Source of the DNA: Desulfoarculaceae bacterium
GTDB lineage: Bacteria > Desulfobacterota > Desulfobulbia > Desulfobulbales > Desulfocapsaceae
Direction of reading: 5' to 3'
Length of the DNA: 59,625 nucleotides
Assembly: GCA_019429465.1 (NCBI GenBank)
Contig: JAHYIV010000016.1
Location: forward strand, 1 to 59,625
How positions within the stretch are numbered: position 1 is the first letter of the stretch; every line of letters starts with the position of its first letter. Position numbers and translations under genes: made by a program. Below the pieces are notes generated by a model, which had not been told where the DNA came from, ran no database searches, and saw only the letters and a list, made by a program, of their open reading frames with translations. Positions 17,203 to 24,824 of this stretch are shown in pieces.

Positions 17203-17868
17203 TTATTTGTCCAGGGATGCAGGCAGGTGCAGGGTAAGCTCGCCCGCCTCGTTATTTATTTCCATTTCAGCCCTCAGGAGGGTCACGAGGGCATTTTCCT
17301 GTTCTCCGGGAAACAAAGGAGTCGATTTTTCTTGAATAGTGCCAGAATGTTTGAATTTTATCATTACTCCATTTTGCTCGTCTTTGGCAACAATGGATAC
17401 GATTTTTTTCTCTCCGACAGCATCCATGGCCTGGTCAAGGCAGAGCCAGGCCAGGTTTTTCAGAAGAAAGGGAGAGGTGGTGATGCTTACCGGGCTGTCA
17501 GCAGGCTGGTGCTCAAGATGGACACCCCGATTGGCGGCAAACCTGAGGGAAAGTTTGATGACAACGGCGATCAGGTCATCGAGTGGCACGGTCTTGACCT
17601 GTTCGTCAACGCTGTGGGCGAATTGATTCATGTTTCTGACGATCAGATCCGCCCGCTTGACCTGTTCTCCAATTTTGGCGGCAATGATGTTGAGCCGCTC
17701 AGGTTCTATGGGGACACCTCTTTCAGCCATCATGGTAAAATCACTGAGCAGTCCGGCATTTTCGTTGATAATAGCCAGAATATTTTTGATTTCATGAGAA
17801 ATGGATGCTGACATCTTCCCATAAAACTTGAACCCTTCCCTGCCTATGATTTCCCAGTTTGCTTGCAT
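17203..17868 (-). CDS. Histidine-kinase-like protein with degenerate ATPase domain
   Basis: The 221-residue protein lacks a sensor domain. It begins with a dimerisation/phospho-acceptor helix carrying SHEIKN and NENAGL, as in HisKA kinases. The following region aligns in layout with a HATPase_c domain, but the N-box Asn is replaced (LAWLCLDQAMDAV) and no DxGxG or GxGxG ATP-lid motif is visible. It therefore probably cannot phosphorylate itself; it could be a phosphatase, a phosphotransfer helix or a scaffold for the neighbouring receivers. It lies between two receiver genes on the same strand. A repeat of family A separates it from the upstream receiver gene. Confidence 0.75.
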   Translation of the reverse strand: MQANWEIIGREGFKFYGKMSASISHEIKNILAIINENAGLLSDFTMMAERGVPIEPERLNIIAAKIGEQVKRADLIVRNMNQFAHSVDEQVKTVPLDDLIAVVIKLSLRFAANRGVHLEHQPADSPVSITTSPFLLKNLAWLCLDQAMDAVGEKKIVSIVAKDEQNGVMIKFKHSGTIQEKSTPLFPGEQENALVTLLRAEMEINNEAGELTLHLPASLDK

Positions 17869-17974
17869 GAGGTCACCTGTTTGGGAGCCGTAACGAAATG
17901 ATTGTTGTCTTTTCTATCCTTTCGATACGGCTCATTATGTCGTTCTTGCAGTTTGTAGGGCGGCTGTTTGAGAC

Positions 17975-18134
17975 TAAGCCGCTGTAAAAAAATAACATGG
18001 CCATTTAAGTGCCCGGAGCGGCATAAGGAGCCGGTCGCTCCTACGCCGTCCATGGCGCTCGCGACACTGGGCCTTCCCTGGCCTGCGTAACGAAATAGAT
18101 ATAACTGGCCATGTTATTTCGTAACGGCACCTAA
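17975..18134 (-). repeat. Dispersed repeat family A, copy 1
   Basis: This is a 160-base element. One end reads AAGCCGCTGTAAAAAAATAA and the other ends TTATTTCGTAACGGCACCTAA. Inside are ATGGCCAT palindromes, a GGAGCCGGTCGCTCC segment and the core ACACTGGGCC. Both outer thirds can fold back on themselves through ATAACATGGCCAT-type arms. It separates two co-directional signalling genes; its end lies 4 bases from the TAA of the receiver gene at 18139. It is nearly identical to copy 2. Confidence 0.9.
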
Positions 18135-18138
18135 TGTT

Positions 18139-18498
18139 TTATGGGGCCAGGATAGCGGTGATTTTTGCAATGAGGTCATCAATATTAACCGGTTTCACCA
18201 GGTAGGAGTCAGGGCCCTCTTCCGATGAGGCGCTATAAAAGTCCTCAGCCGAGCCATGGCCGGTCATGAAGATGTATCTCATCTCCGGCTGGATCTTCTG
18301 TATCTTTTTCCGTAACTTCAGGCCGCTTATCTTCGGCATTTTTATATCGAGAACGGCAAGATCATAAGTTGTATCCTGAAGCTTTGCCAGCGCACTTTCA
18401 CCACTGGTCGCCCAGTCCGCATCAATGCCCCGAAGCGATAAGCGTTCCGCAAGGGTGGAGACCAGCTCAAATTCATCGTCAACCAGTAAGATCTTCAT
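18139..18498 (-). CDS. Single-domain response regulator
   Basis: A 119-residue stand-alone receiver domain: VDDEFEL acidic pair, phospho-acceptor Asp in VLDIKMP, Thr in FMTGHG and Lys in VKPVNI. No output domain is present, so it must act through protein contact. It starts 6 bases downstream of the membrane kinase stop on the same strand, which makes that kinase its likely partner. Its 3' end abuts repeat copy 1. Confidence 0.9.
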   Translation of the reverse strand: MKILLVDDEFELVSTLAERLSLRGIDADWATSGESALAKLQDTTYDLAVLDIKMPKISGLKLRKKIQKIQPEMRYIFMTGHGSAEDFYSASSEEGPDSYLVKPVNIDDLIAKITAILAP

Positions 18499-18504
18499 TT
18501 CTTG

Positions 18505-20235
18505 TTACCTCTGTTTGCTGATCCTTGTTAATGGCAGGGTAATGGTGAACTCTGATCCCTTGCCAAATGTACTTACAACCTGAAGTGTGCCGTTTAATTC
18601 CTGGATAAGTCCGTAGGTAATGAAAAGACCCAGGCCTGTACCCCCGTTTTTTGTTTTCGTGGAAAAAAACGGCTCGAAGATCCGCTTCAAATCCGCCTCC
18701 GGTATACCGCTGCCATCATCTTTAACACTGATGGCAATGAAATCGTGCTCCACCCGTCGTATTCTGATATCCAGGCGGCCATTGTCCTGCATGGCGGCAA
18801 AGGCGTTGTTGACCAGGTTCAGCAGGATCTGCTGTAACTTTCCCCGATCGGTTTCAAATTGAGGAAGATTTTCTTCAATATCCAGGTTAATTAAAATGCT
18901 TCTGTATTCTGCTTCTTTTACCAAAAATCCCAGCACGTCTTCAATAACCGCACTGATGTCCACCTGCTGAATAGTGGCATCGAGATTGCGGGCGAATCCC
19001 AGCAATCGTTTGGTGATTTTTCCGCATCGGTCCACTGAGGCCAGAATAGACTCGATCAGTCCCAGAATTTTGGCATCATGTTTGTATTCTTCCTTAAAGG
19101 AAAAGATGTCTTTAACCAGACCGGCTTTTTCGTTGATAATGGCAAGCGGATTATTGATTTCATGGGCCACGCCAGCAGCCAGGCGGCCGATGGATGCCAA
19201 CTTGCTCGATTGCTCCACTTCATGGAGGGTTTGGACCCTTTCCAGATCCGCCAGAAAAATCTGGTTGACCAGGTGAGTGGCAACCAGGTAGACCACAATC
19301 AGAGTAGAAAGGATAGAGAGAATAATAAAAAAGATGATGATGCTTTGTGTCGTACGCCAAGGCCGCATCAGAGCTTCTTTTTTTTCAGTGAGCATGAAGA
19401 TAAATGATGTGTCAGGAATATGCGCATAGCCGATGACGATTTTTTTGAGATGGCTGCCTGTGACCTCCATGACTTCAGTATGTTCTGAGTACTCAGGAAC
19501 AGGAAGGGTGATCTTGGCCATGATATTTTCATGCGACCGGGATGGAGTCTGGATGATGCCCTCTTTATTTACGAGAAAGGCGTCTTCGCTGCCACTCAGA
19601 TTGATATTAGAGAGTATCCGGTTGAATCGTTGTGTCTCAAGTGTTGCCCGCAGCACATAAGAGAACCCGTTGGGGAACATATGTTTTACGGCAATGATAA
19701 TATGCGGAACCTCACGAAATCCGAGATAGACATCGCTGATATAGTGATTCCGGACCGCGACCTCCTCGAACCACTTCTCGGAAGAATAATTGACGTCTTG
19801 CAGGTCATATGGACCGACATATTGGATCTGTTTACCGGTTGCGTCAATAATCCCCAGATCGGTAAATCCTCCGATAGTCTCTTGAAGACTTTGCAGGATG
19901 TTTGCCAGTTGCCTGTGGTCGTTTATTTGTTCAAAGCTGTTACTGCGAAGGATAAAGTCCAGGGCCGCCTTTCGTTCTTCGAAAAAAAAAGAGATCGTTC
20001 TTTTTGTATTGGAGGCCAGACGGATGGTACGAAGATGAATTTCTCTCTCAGCATCATGTTTGGTCACCACGAAAGTGAAGATTGCCAGAGAGATGAGGGG
20101 CCCCAAGGCGACACAAAGAAGGATAATTATCCTACTTCTCCATAATTTCTTGAAATTAAACAGGCCTGTAAAAGGCCCCGAATCAGTCTCTCTGGAGTGA
20201 AGAAATGCTGGTTTGAATACATTGAGTAGGAACAT
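18505..20235 (-). CDS. Membrane sensor histidine kinase (dCACHE-HisKA-HATPase)
   Basis: The 576-residue kinase has a first membrane segment near residues 34-56 (IIILLCVALGPLISLAIFTF), an extracytoplasmic region of about 240 residues with dCACHE-like features (SSEKWFEEVAVRNHYISDVYLG), and a second membrane segment near residues 297-320. The H-box is AAGVAHEINNPLA, followed by the N-box LVNNAFAAM, G1 DDGSGIP, and G2 GGTGLGLF. It should sense an external small ligand and phosphorylate the receiver encoded 6 bases downstream. There is no HAMP domain between the second membrane segment and the H-box, only a short linker. Confidence 0.92.
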   Translation of the reverse strand: MFLLNVFKPAFLHSRETDSGPFTGLFNFKKLWRSRIIILLCVALGPLISLAIFTFVVTKHDAEREIHLRTIRLASNTKRTISFFFEERKAALDFILRSNSFEQINDHRQLANILQSLQETIGGFTDLGIIDATGKQIQYVGPYDLQDVNYSSEKWFEEVAVRNHYISDVYLGFREVPHIIIAVKHMFPNGFSYVLRATLETQRFNRILSNINLSGSEDAFLVNKEGIIQTPSRSHENIMAKITLPVPEYSEHTEVMEVTGSHLKKIVIGYAHIPDTSFIFMLTEKKEALMRPWRTTQSIIIFFIILSILSTLIVVYLVATHLVNQIFLADLERVQTLHEVEQSSKLASIGRLAAGVAHEINNPLAIINEKAGLVKDIFSFKEEYKHDAKILGLIESILASVDRCGKITKRLLGFARNLDATIQQVDISAVIEDVLGFLVKEAEYRSILINLDIEENLPQFETDRGKLQQILLNLVNNAFAAMQDNGRLDIRIRRVEHDFIAISVKDDGSGIPEADLKRIFEPFFSTKTKNGGTGLGLFITYGLIQELNGTLQVVSTFGKGSEFTITLPLTRISKQR

Positions 20236-20300
20236 TTGTGGTTAAACCGATGAAGTAAAAAACTGAACTTTTTAAGTAACAAGAACGGCAAACAGATCCG

Positions 20301-20370
20301 GCCGTTTTTCCATCTGGACGATCTTTGCCGTCAATGACAATGGGGCATTCATGGCCCGCGTAACGAAATG
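20301..20370 (-). repeat. Degenerate partial copy of repeat family A
   Basis: The segment GCCGTCAATGAC, GGGGCATTCATGGCC and CGCGTAACGAAAT follows the order of the family A core (CCGTCCATGG, GGGCCATCCCTGGCC, TGCGTAACGAAAT) with several substitutions. It lies about 70 bases from the full copy 2, between the same two genes, suggesting an older insertion at the same place. Confidence 0.45.
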
Positions 20371-20438
20371 GCGGGAGAGGTAGCAACGCCTTGGTAACGG
20401 TCTGTATCTGTGCTGTCTGTTTAATGGTTGTCAAATAT

Positions 20439-20598
20439 TAAGCCGCTGTAAAAAAATAACATGGCCATCTAAGTGCCCGGAGCGGCATAAGGAGCCGGTC
20501 GCTCCTATGCCGTCCATGGCGATCGCGACACTGGGCCATCCCTGGCCTGCGTAACGAAATAGATATAAATGGCCATGTTATTTCGTAACGGCTCCTAA
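20439..20598 (-). repeat. Dispersed repeat family A, copy 2
   Basis: A 160-base element almost identical to copy 1 and in the same orientation. It contains the exact core GACACTGGGCCATCCCTG that is also found inside hrpA. Its last bases (CTCCTAA) supply the TAG stop codon of the cytidylate-kinase-like gene at 20595-20597, so the element overlaps the coding region end. Confidence 0.9.
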
Positions 20599-21827
20599 TT
20601 AATCGCCCGTGCTTTCTTTTTTTCCTGGACCTTCTTGTTTGCCTCATTGAGTTTGGCGGTCAACACTTCGATATCCACAGGTTTATGCATATAGGCAAAG
20701 GCGCCGAGCTGCATGCAGGTCTGTCTGTCCGTCTCCGAGCCGTGTCCTGTCAGAATGATGACTTCCACATCCGGTCGTGTTTTTTTGACCCTTCGCAGCA
20801 CCTCGATGCCATCGAGGCCCGGCATTTTGAGATCAAGAACGAGCACCTCCGGATCATCCTCGGCAATCAGCTTCAGGGCCGACTCACCGTCATGGGCAAC
20901 TGCAGATCCCATGTCCCGCAACAGGAGCCGTTCCGACAGGGTTTGGACAAATTCGCACTCATCATCCACCAGCAGGACCTTTGACGGCACATTAAAGTCA
21001 TATTTACGGTACAGGTCTGTCTCGTGAAAATTTGTGCCCAGCTTGGTCTCAACAGCCTCTACCCCTTCGACCTTGCCGGCAATCTCAAGCAGTTCATCTT
21101 GAAGCCTTTTCAGCAGGAGTACGTTCTTGTTGATGGTGAGCAGAATGCGCGAATCCGAGGCGCTGACCTCAACATTGTGTCCCTCATGACCAAGGGCGAC
21201 AGAGACCCTGGAGGCAAGTAGAAAATCTTTGACCGCCTGTTTAGAAGCGTTTGTCGGCTTGAGAATATCTTTCTGCAGGTAGTCATCAATACGAGATGCC
21301 GCCTCTTTGACATTGCTCTTGCCCATGGGGATAACCAGATCATAAAGCGAGGGATCCCAAGGCTCTTCAACTCCATGAAGGGTATGGACCCAGTAGGCCC
21401 GTTCCTTGTCCAGTTCCTTGATCATTTTAAGGGCATCTTTTTCGCTGAGTCCCTGGCTCTCAATGGCCACTCCAATGCGGTACCGCATATCGCCGACAAG
21501 ACAGACATGAAGAATGTGGGTGATGGCGCGGGGGATAAGGAGCCCGCCATAGCCGACGATCAGAAGTTTATGCCCGGACAGGATCTCAGCTGTGGCCAGT
21601 TTCAGGTAGGCCAGCGAGAGCTCTTTTTCGTGGGTGAATTTGTTGAACACCGAGGTCTTGGATGAAAAAACACGTTCCAGCCTTTCCTCACTCATACCGG
21701 ACAGTTTACTGGCCCTGACAAGAAGGTCATTCTCGGTTACCAGGGTCGATCCTGTTCGGTCGAGAACCTCTTTAACAACGGAACTGCCATTGCAGAAATC
21801 ACTGCTGAATATTGTAATACAAGGCAT
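20595..21827 (-). CDS. Cytidylate-kinase-like / BON-like / receiver fusion protein
   Basis: A 410-residue three-part protein. Residues 1-185 match the cytidylate-kinase-like family (CITIFSSDF start, VGYGGLLI, HVCLVGDMRYRI, GLSEKDALKMIKELDKERA, LYDLVI), although the P-loop is degenerate: SSDFCNGSS has no GxGKS. Residues about 190-275 look like a BON-type or small alpha/beta domain (VEVSASDSRILLTI, VEGVEAVETKL). Residues 284-400 are a receiver with VDDECEF, the phospho-acceptor in VLDLKMPGLDG, LTGHGSETD and HKPVD. Loss of the P-loop suggests a nucleotide-sensing or structural role rather than CMP phosphorylation. It sits between the SulP transporter and the kinase on the same strand. Confidence 0.82.
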   Translation of the reverse strand: MPCITIFSSDFCNGSSVVKEVLDRTGSTLVTENDLLVRASKLSGMSEERLERVFSSKTSVFNKFTHEKELSLAYLKLATAEILSGHKLLIVGYGGLLIPRAITHILHVCLVGDMRYRIGVAIESQGLSEKDALKMIKELDKERAYWVHTLHGVEEPWDPSLYDLVIPMGKSNVKEAASRIDDYLQKDILKPTNASKQAVKDFLLASRVSVALGHEGHNVEVSASDSRILLTINKNVLLLKRLQDELLEIAGKVEGVEAVETKLGTNFHETDLYRKYDFNVPSKVLLVDDECEFVQTLSERLLLRDMGSAVAHDGESALKLIAEDDPEVLVLDLKMPGLDGIEVLRRVKKTRPDVEVIILTGHGSETDRQTCMQLGAFAYMHKPVDIEVLTAKLNEANKKVQEKKKARAIN

Positions 21828-21850
21828 TTTGATTCCCTCTTCAGTAAAAT

Positions 21851-24001
21851 TTATGCTGGGATATATTTAGTCAAAGGACAATTATTGCAACCTTCACTTG
21901 GCAGGTCAGTCTGATAGTGAATAATATTAACAATTTTTTCAACAGCGGTCTTGGTGTCGGGGTAAAAATTTTCTTTACCAATCTTGTCAAAAAGGTACGT
22001 CCGTTCCATGACCGCTATGACCTTGCCCTTGGCGCTGCTGACGGCAAAGCCGAGGCCGGCGGCCCGAACGCGGGCGACAACATGGGCCAGTGCCTCTTCA
22101 CCGGAGGCATCCATATCGTTAATGCCGCTGGCGTCAAGCAGGATGTAGCGAAGATCCGGATGCTCCGTTCTGAATTTGATAACCTGCTCATCGAGATAAC
22201 TGGCATTGGCAAAAAAGAGGGCGCCGTCAAAACGGACAACCGAGATATGGCGGCAGCCTTTCAGCCGGTAATGCTCGGAACTTTTGAGGGTTTTTTCTTC
22301 ATTCATCGACAATTCGGCGACAACCGGACGCATCGATTTGTAGAGGAAGACAGCCATGGAAAGGGCGACACCCACCATGATACCCTTGTCAAGATGCGGG
22401 GCAAAGGCAAGAGTGACAAAAAAAGTAATAACTGATATGGCGCCGTCGTACCACTGTGCCCTCCAGGCATGGACAAAACCGTGGATGTTTAGCAGGCCGA
22501 TAACCGCCATCATGATAACCGCCGCCAGAGTGGCCTGAGGAAGGTGATAAAGGAGAGGGGTGAAAAAGAGCAGGACGATGACTACGCAGGCACTGGTAAC
22601 CACCGAAGAAATGCCGGAAACCGCACCGGCCTGCAGGTTGACGGCCGAGCGGGAGAAGGAGCCTGAAACAGTATAACTTGAACCGATGGAACCCAGCATG
22701 TTGGCAAGGCCCTGGCCGATCAATTCCTGGTTGGGGTCAAGCCGCTGGCCCGTTTTGGCCGCCATGGCCTTGGCGATGGCAATGGCCTCCATGAAGCCCA
22801 GCAGGGCGATGATGATGGCGGTCGGCAATAGTTTACCCAGGGATTTAACAGTCAATTCCGGGACGGCAAATTGCGGTAACCCCTCGGGTATCTTGCCGAT
22901 AATTGCGCCTCCACCCATCACTTGAATCCCTGCCGGATCAAGTTGCTCGTTTTTCACCCTGATGCGCCAGGTGCTGCCGTCTGTGGCAAAACCGGCAGGA
23001 ACCGTATTCTTGGGATAGAAGGCGTAATCCTTGCCGTTTTCAATTGCGTCAAACTTCATGCTGCGCAATTCAGAGCGGAGCTCTGTTACTTTGTCCTTGG
23101 CGTGTCCCATATAAGCTGTGATCAGGTTGATCTCCCCCTGCAGTTTAATCTGCTCAACAGTTGGACCATGGGGAGATTGCTCAGCTTTGCGCAGCTCGTC
23201 AAGGGTATTTGCCAGTTTTACCCTTTCCTGGCCCTGCTCTTTAAGCAAGGCGACAGTGTGGTTAAATTCAGAGATTTTTTCTCCCACTTCCGGCAGATGA
23301 ATGGTTGAAAGGTCAACAACGGCATCCTTGTTAAATCCTGTGAAATAGGAAATCAGGGTTGTGATGACGACTGCAACCAGGACATTGGGTATCTTGGGAT
23401 TGATTTTGCGTAAGACCACCATGATCACTACTGCGCTTATTCCGTAGAGCAGGGTTGGCATATGGGTGTAGTCCAGAGCCGCTTTGGCAACCTGGATCAT
23501 GGTCTCATAGTGATGGGCGGCATTGTCGACAGAGACACCGAAAAATTTTGAAAACTGGGACGAGGCGATAATGATGGCAGCCGCATTGGTGAAACCGTTG
23601 ACCACCGGATGGGACAGAAAGTTGACCACCAGGCCCAGGCGGAGAACACCCAGCAGGAATTGAAAAATACCGACAATAAGAGCCAGGATAATGGAGTAGG
23701 AGATAAATTCAGGAGAGCCGGCAGTTGCCAGCGGTTCAAGAGAGGCTGCCGACATGAGGGAGACCACAGCCACCGGACCGGTGCCCAATTGCCGGCTTGA
23801 GCCGAAAAGGGCCGCCACCATGGGAGGAAGAAAGGCGGCATAGAGACCATAGTAGGCCGGCAGCCCGGCGAGCTGGGCATAGGCCATGGATTGTGGAATG
23901 AGAACCAGGGCAACGGTAAGACCCGCCATGGCGTCTAACCGCAGGTCACTGCCTCGGTATCCTTTAAACCAGCTCAGGAAGGGGAATATTTTGGTAAGCA
24001 T
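21851..24001 (-). CDS. SulP-family anion transporter with STAS domain and large internal insertion
   Basis: SulP proteins move sulfate, bicarbonate or other anions across the inner membrane. The 716-residue protein begins with the SulP domain (AGLTVALVLIPQSMAYAQLAGLP, GLYAAFLPP, GTGPVAVVSLM, HPVVNGFT) and ends with a STAS domain (YILLDASGINDMDASGEEAL near residue 620). From about residue 240 to 375 there is a predicted hydrophilic, partly coiled-coil insertion (LLKEQGQERVKLANTLDELR and following) absent from ordinary SulP proteins. It is the first gene of the leftward signalling block. The C-terminus ends with a Cys-containing tail (GCNNCPL). Sulfate is a natural guess for the substrate but bicarbonate is equally possible. 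Confidence 0.88.
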   Translation of the reverse strand: MLTKIFPFLSWFKGYRGSDLRLDAMAGLTVALVLIPQSMAYAQLAGLPAYYGLYAAFLPPMVAALFGSSRQLGTGPVAVVSLMSAASLEPLATAGSPEFISYSIILALIVGIFQFLLGVLRLGLVVNFLSHPVVNGFTNAAAIIIASSQFSKFFGVSVDNAAHHYETMIQVAKAALDYTHMPTLLYGISAVVIMVVLRKINPKIPNVLVAVVITTLISYFTGFNKDAVVDLSTIHLPEVGEKISEFNHTVALLKEQGQERVKLANTLDELRKAEQSPHGPTVEQIKLQGEINLITAYMGHAKDKVTELRSELRSMKFDAIENGKDYAFYPKNTVPAGFATDGSTWRIRVKNEQLDPAGIQVMGGGAIIGKIPEGLPQFAVPELTVKSLGKLLPTAIIIALLGFMEAIAIAKAMAAKTGQRLDPNQELIGQGLANMLGSIGSSYTVSGSFSRSAVNLQAGAVSGISSVVTSACVVIVLLFFTPLLYHLPQATLAAVIMMAVIGLLNIHGFVHAWRAQWYDGAISVITFFVTLAFAPHLDKGIMVGVALSMAVFLYKSMRPVVAELSMNEEKTLKSSEHYRLKGCRHISVVRFDGALFFANASYLDEQVIKFRTEHPDLRYILLDASGINDMDASGEEALAHVVARVRAAGLGFAVSSAKGKVIAVMERTYLFDKIGKENFYPDTKTAVEKIVNIIHYQTDLPSEGCNNCPLTKYIPA

Positions 24002-24122
24002 TTTATCTCTGAAGTTAATGGTTGTCTGGATTTAATCTCCAGCATTATCATGTTGATTCAATCAGTTCGTTAGGGGACCTCACCCTGCCGCTGGTGGTGC
24101 TTTATCATGAAAAAACGTTTTA

Positions 24123-24136
24123 TTGATTTCTATCAA
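24123..24136. promoter_or_regulatory. Perfect FNR/CRP-type palindrome upstream of the SulP block
   Basis: The sequence TTGATTTCTATCAA matches the classical FNR half-site pattern TTGAT-N4-ATCAA without mismatch. It lies about 122 bases upstream of the SulP start. An FNR/CRP-family regulator would be the expected ligand, which would tie the transporter and its kinases to redox or oxygen state. It is a single site found by eye, and the promoter itself was not identified. Confidence 0.5.
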
Positions 24137-24208
24137 AGCTGGCAACCAAAGGAAAAATACGAAAGAGACAAGTTTGATCACACCAGTTTAAGTTGTCTGA
24201 GCGAGTCT

Positions 24209-24315
24209 TTAGGAGCCGTAACGAAATAGATATAAATGGCCATGTTATTTCGTAACGGCTCCTTATGCCGCTCCGGGTACTTAGATGGCCATGTTATTTT
24301 TTTACGGCGGCTTAA
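24209..24315 (+). repeat. Dispersed repeat family A, shortened copy 3
   Basis: Only about 107 bases remain. The left end folds as a near-perfect hairpin (GGAGCCGTAACGAAATA ... TATTTCGTAACGGCTCC), then the right part continues with TATGCCGCTCCGGGTACTTA and the ATGGCCATG, TTTTTTTACGGCGGCTTA end. The central core with ACACTGGGCC is missing and the hairpin loop is inverted relative to copies 4 and 5. This looks like an internal deletion or recombination between the two arms. Confidence 0.85.
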
Positions 24316-24440
24316 TACAAGCTGAACCATCCATCCTCCTATATTAAGGAGGGCCTGTTCCAGCAGGGACAACCAGCTTTCCGGATTAATCGCAACTGCC
24401 AGGGATGAATCCGCAGGGGAAATGTTGCTATTCCCTTATC

Positions 24441-24586
24441 TAGTGTCTGTCCATAAATGAGGATTTTAGCTCGAGATCAAGGACTGCGAAAAAAATAAGC
24501 GCAGGCATATGTATGATATTCCGAGCATTATTTTTTGAGCATGACGCAGAGATCGGGCAAAAAGACCATTTATGGACAGGCACTAT
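24441..24586. repeat. MITE-like element with 18-base terminal inverted repeats
   Basis: Terminal arms AGTGTCTGTCCATAAATG (24442-24459) and CATTTATGGACAGGCACT (24567-24584) are inverted repeats with one mismatch, bordered by TA on each side (TAGTG ... CACTA), consistent with a TA target duplication. The 107 internal bases contain GATC-rich and GAGCAT palindromic pieces and no reading frame. It has the shape of a non-autonomous transposon; no second copy is present in the window. Confidence 0.6.
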
Positions 24587-24824
24587 CTAATAAGGTATTG
24601 TTGATATGTGAAGTGCTCGTTAAAGTATCCTGGCTGATTTTACAATCCTTCAGCATGGTGTGAAATTTTTTATAGTTTGGCACTGTGAGACGGTATTTCT
24701 GAGATGTCAAGTCAATAATGGTTGATGTCTGGTTGCCAGGGGTAGGTATTTTTATTTTATATTGGAATACCTATGAGTTGGACGTCAGGATCTTAAAACT
24801 TTTATTTTCTCAAATTTTTTTGTT

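Noticed and set aside
17844-18053. Small frame reading across repeat copy 1 (and a similar one at 28966-29151 in copy 4)
   Set aside because: Encoded by the dispersed repeat itself; the shared start MDGVGAT simply reflects the repeated DNA.
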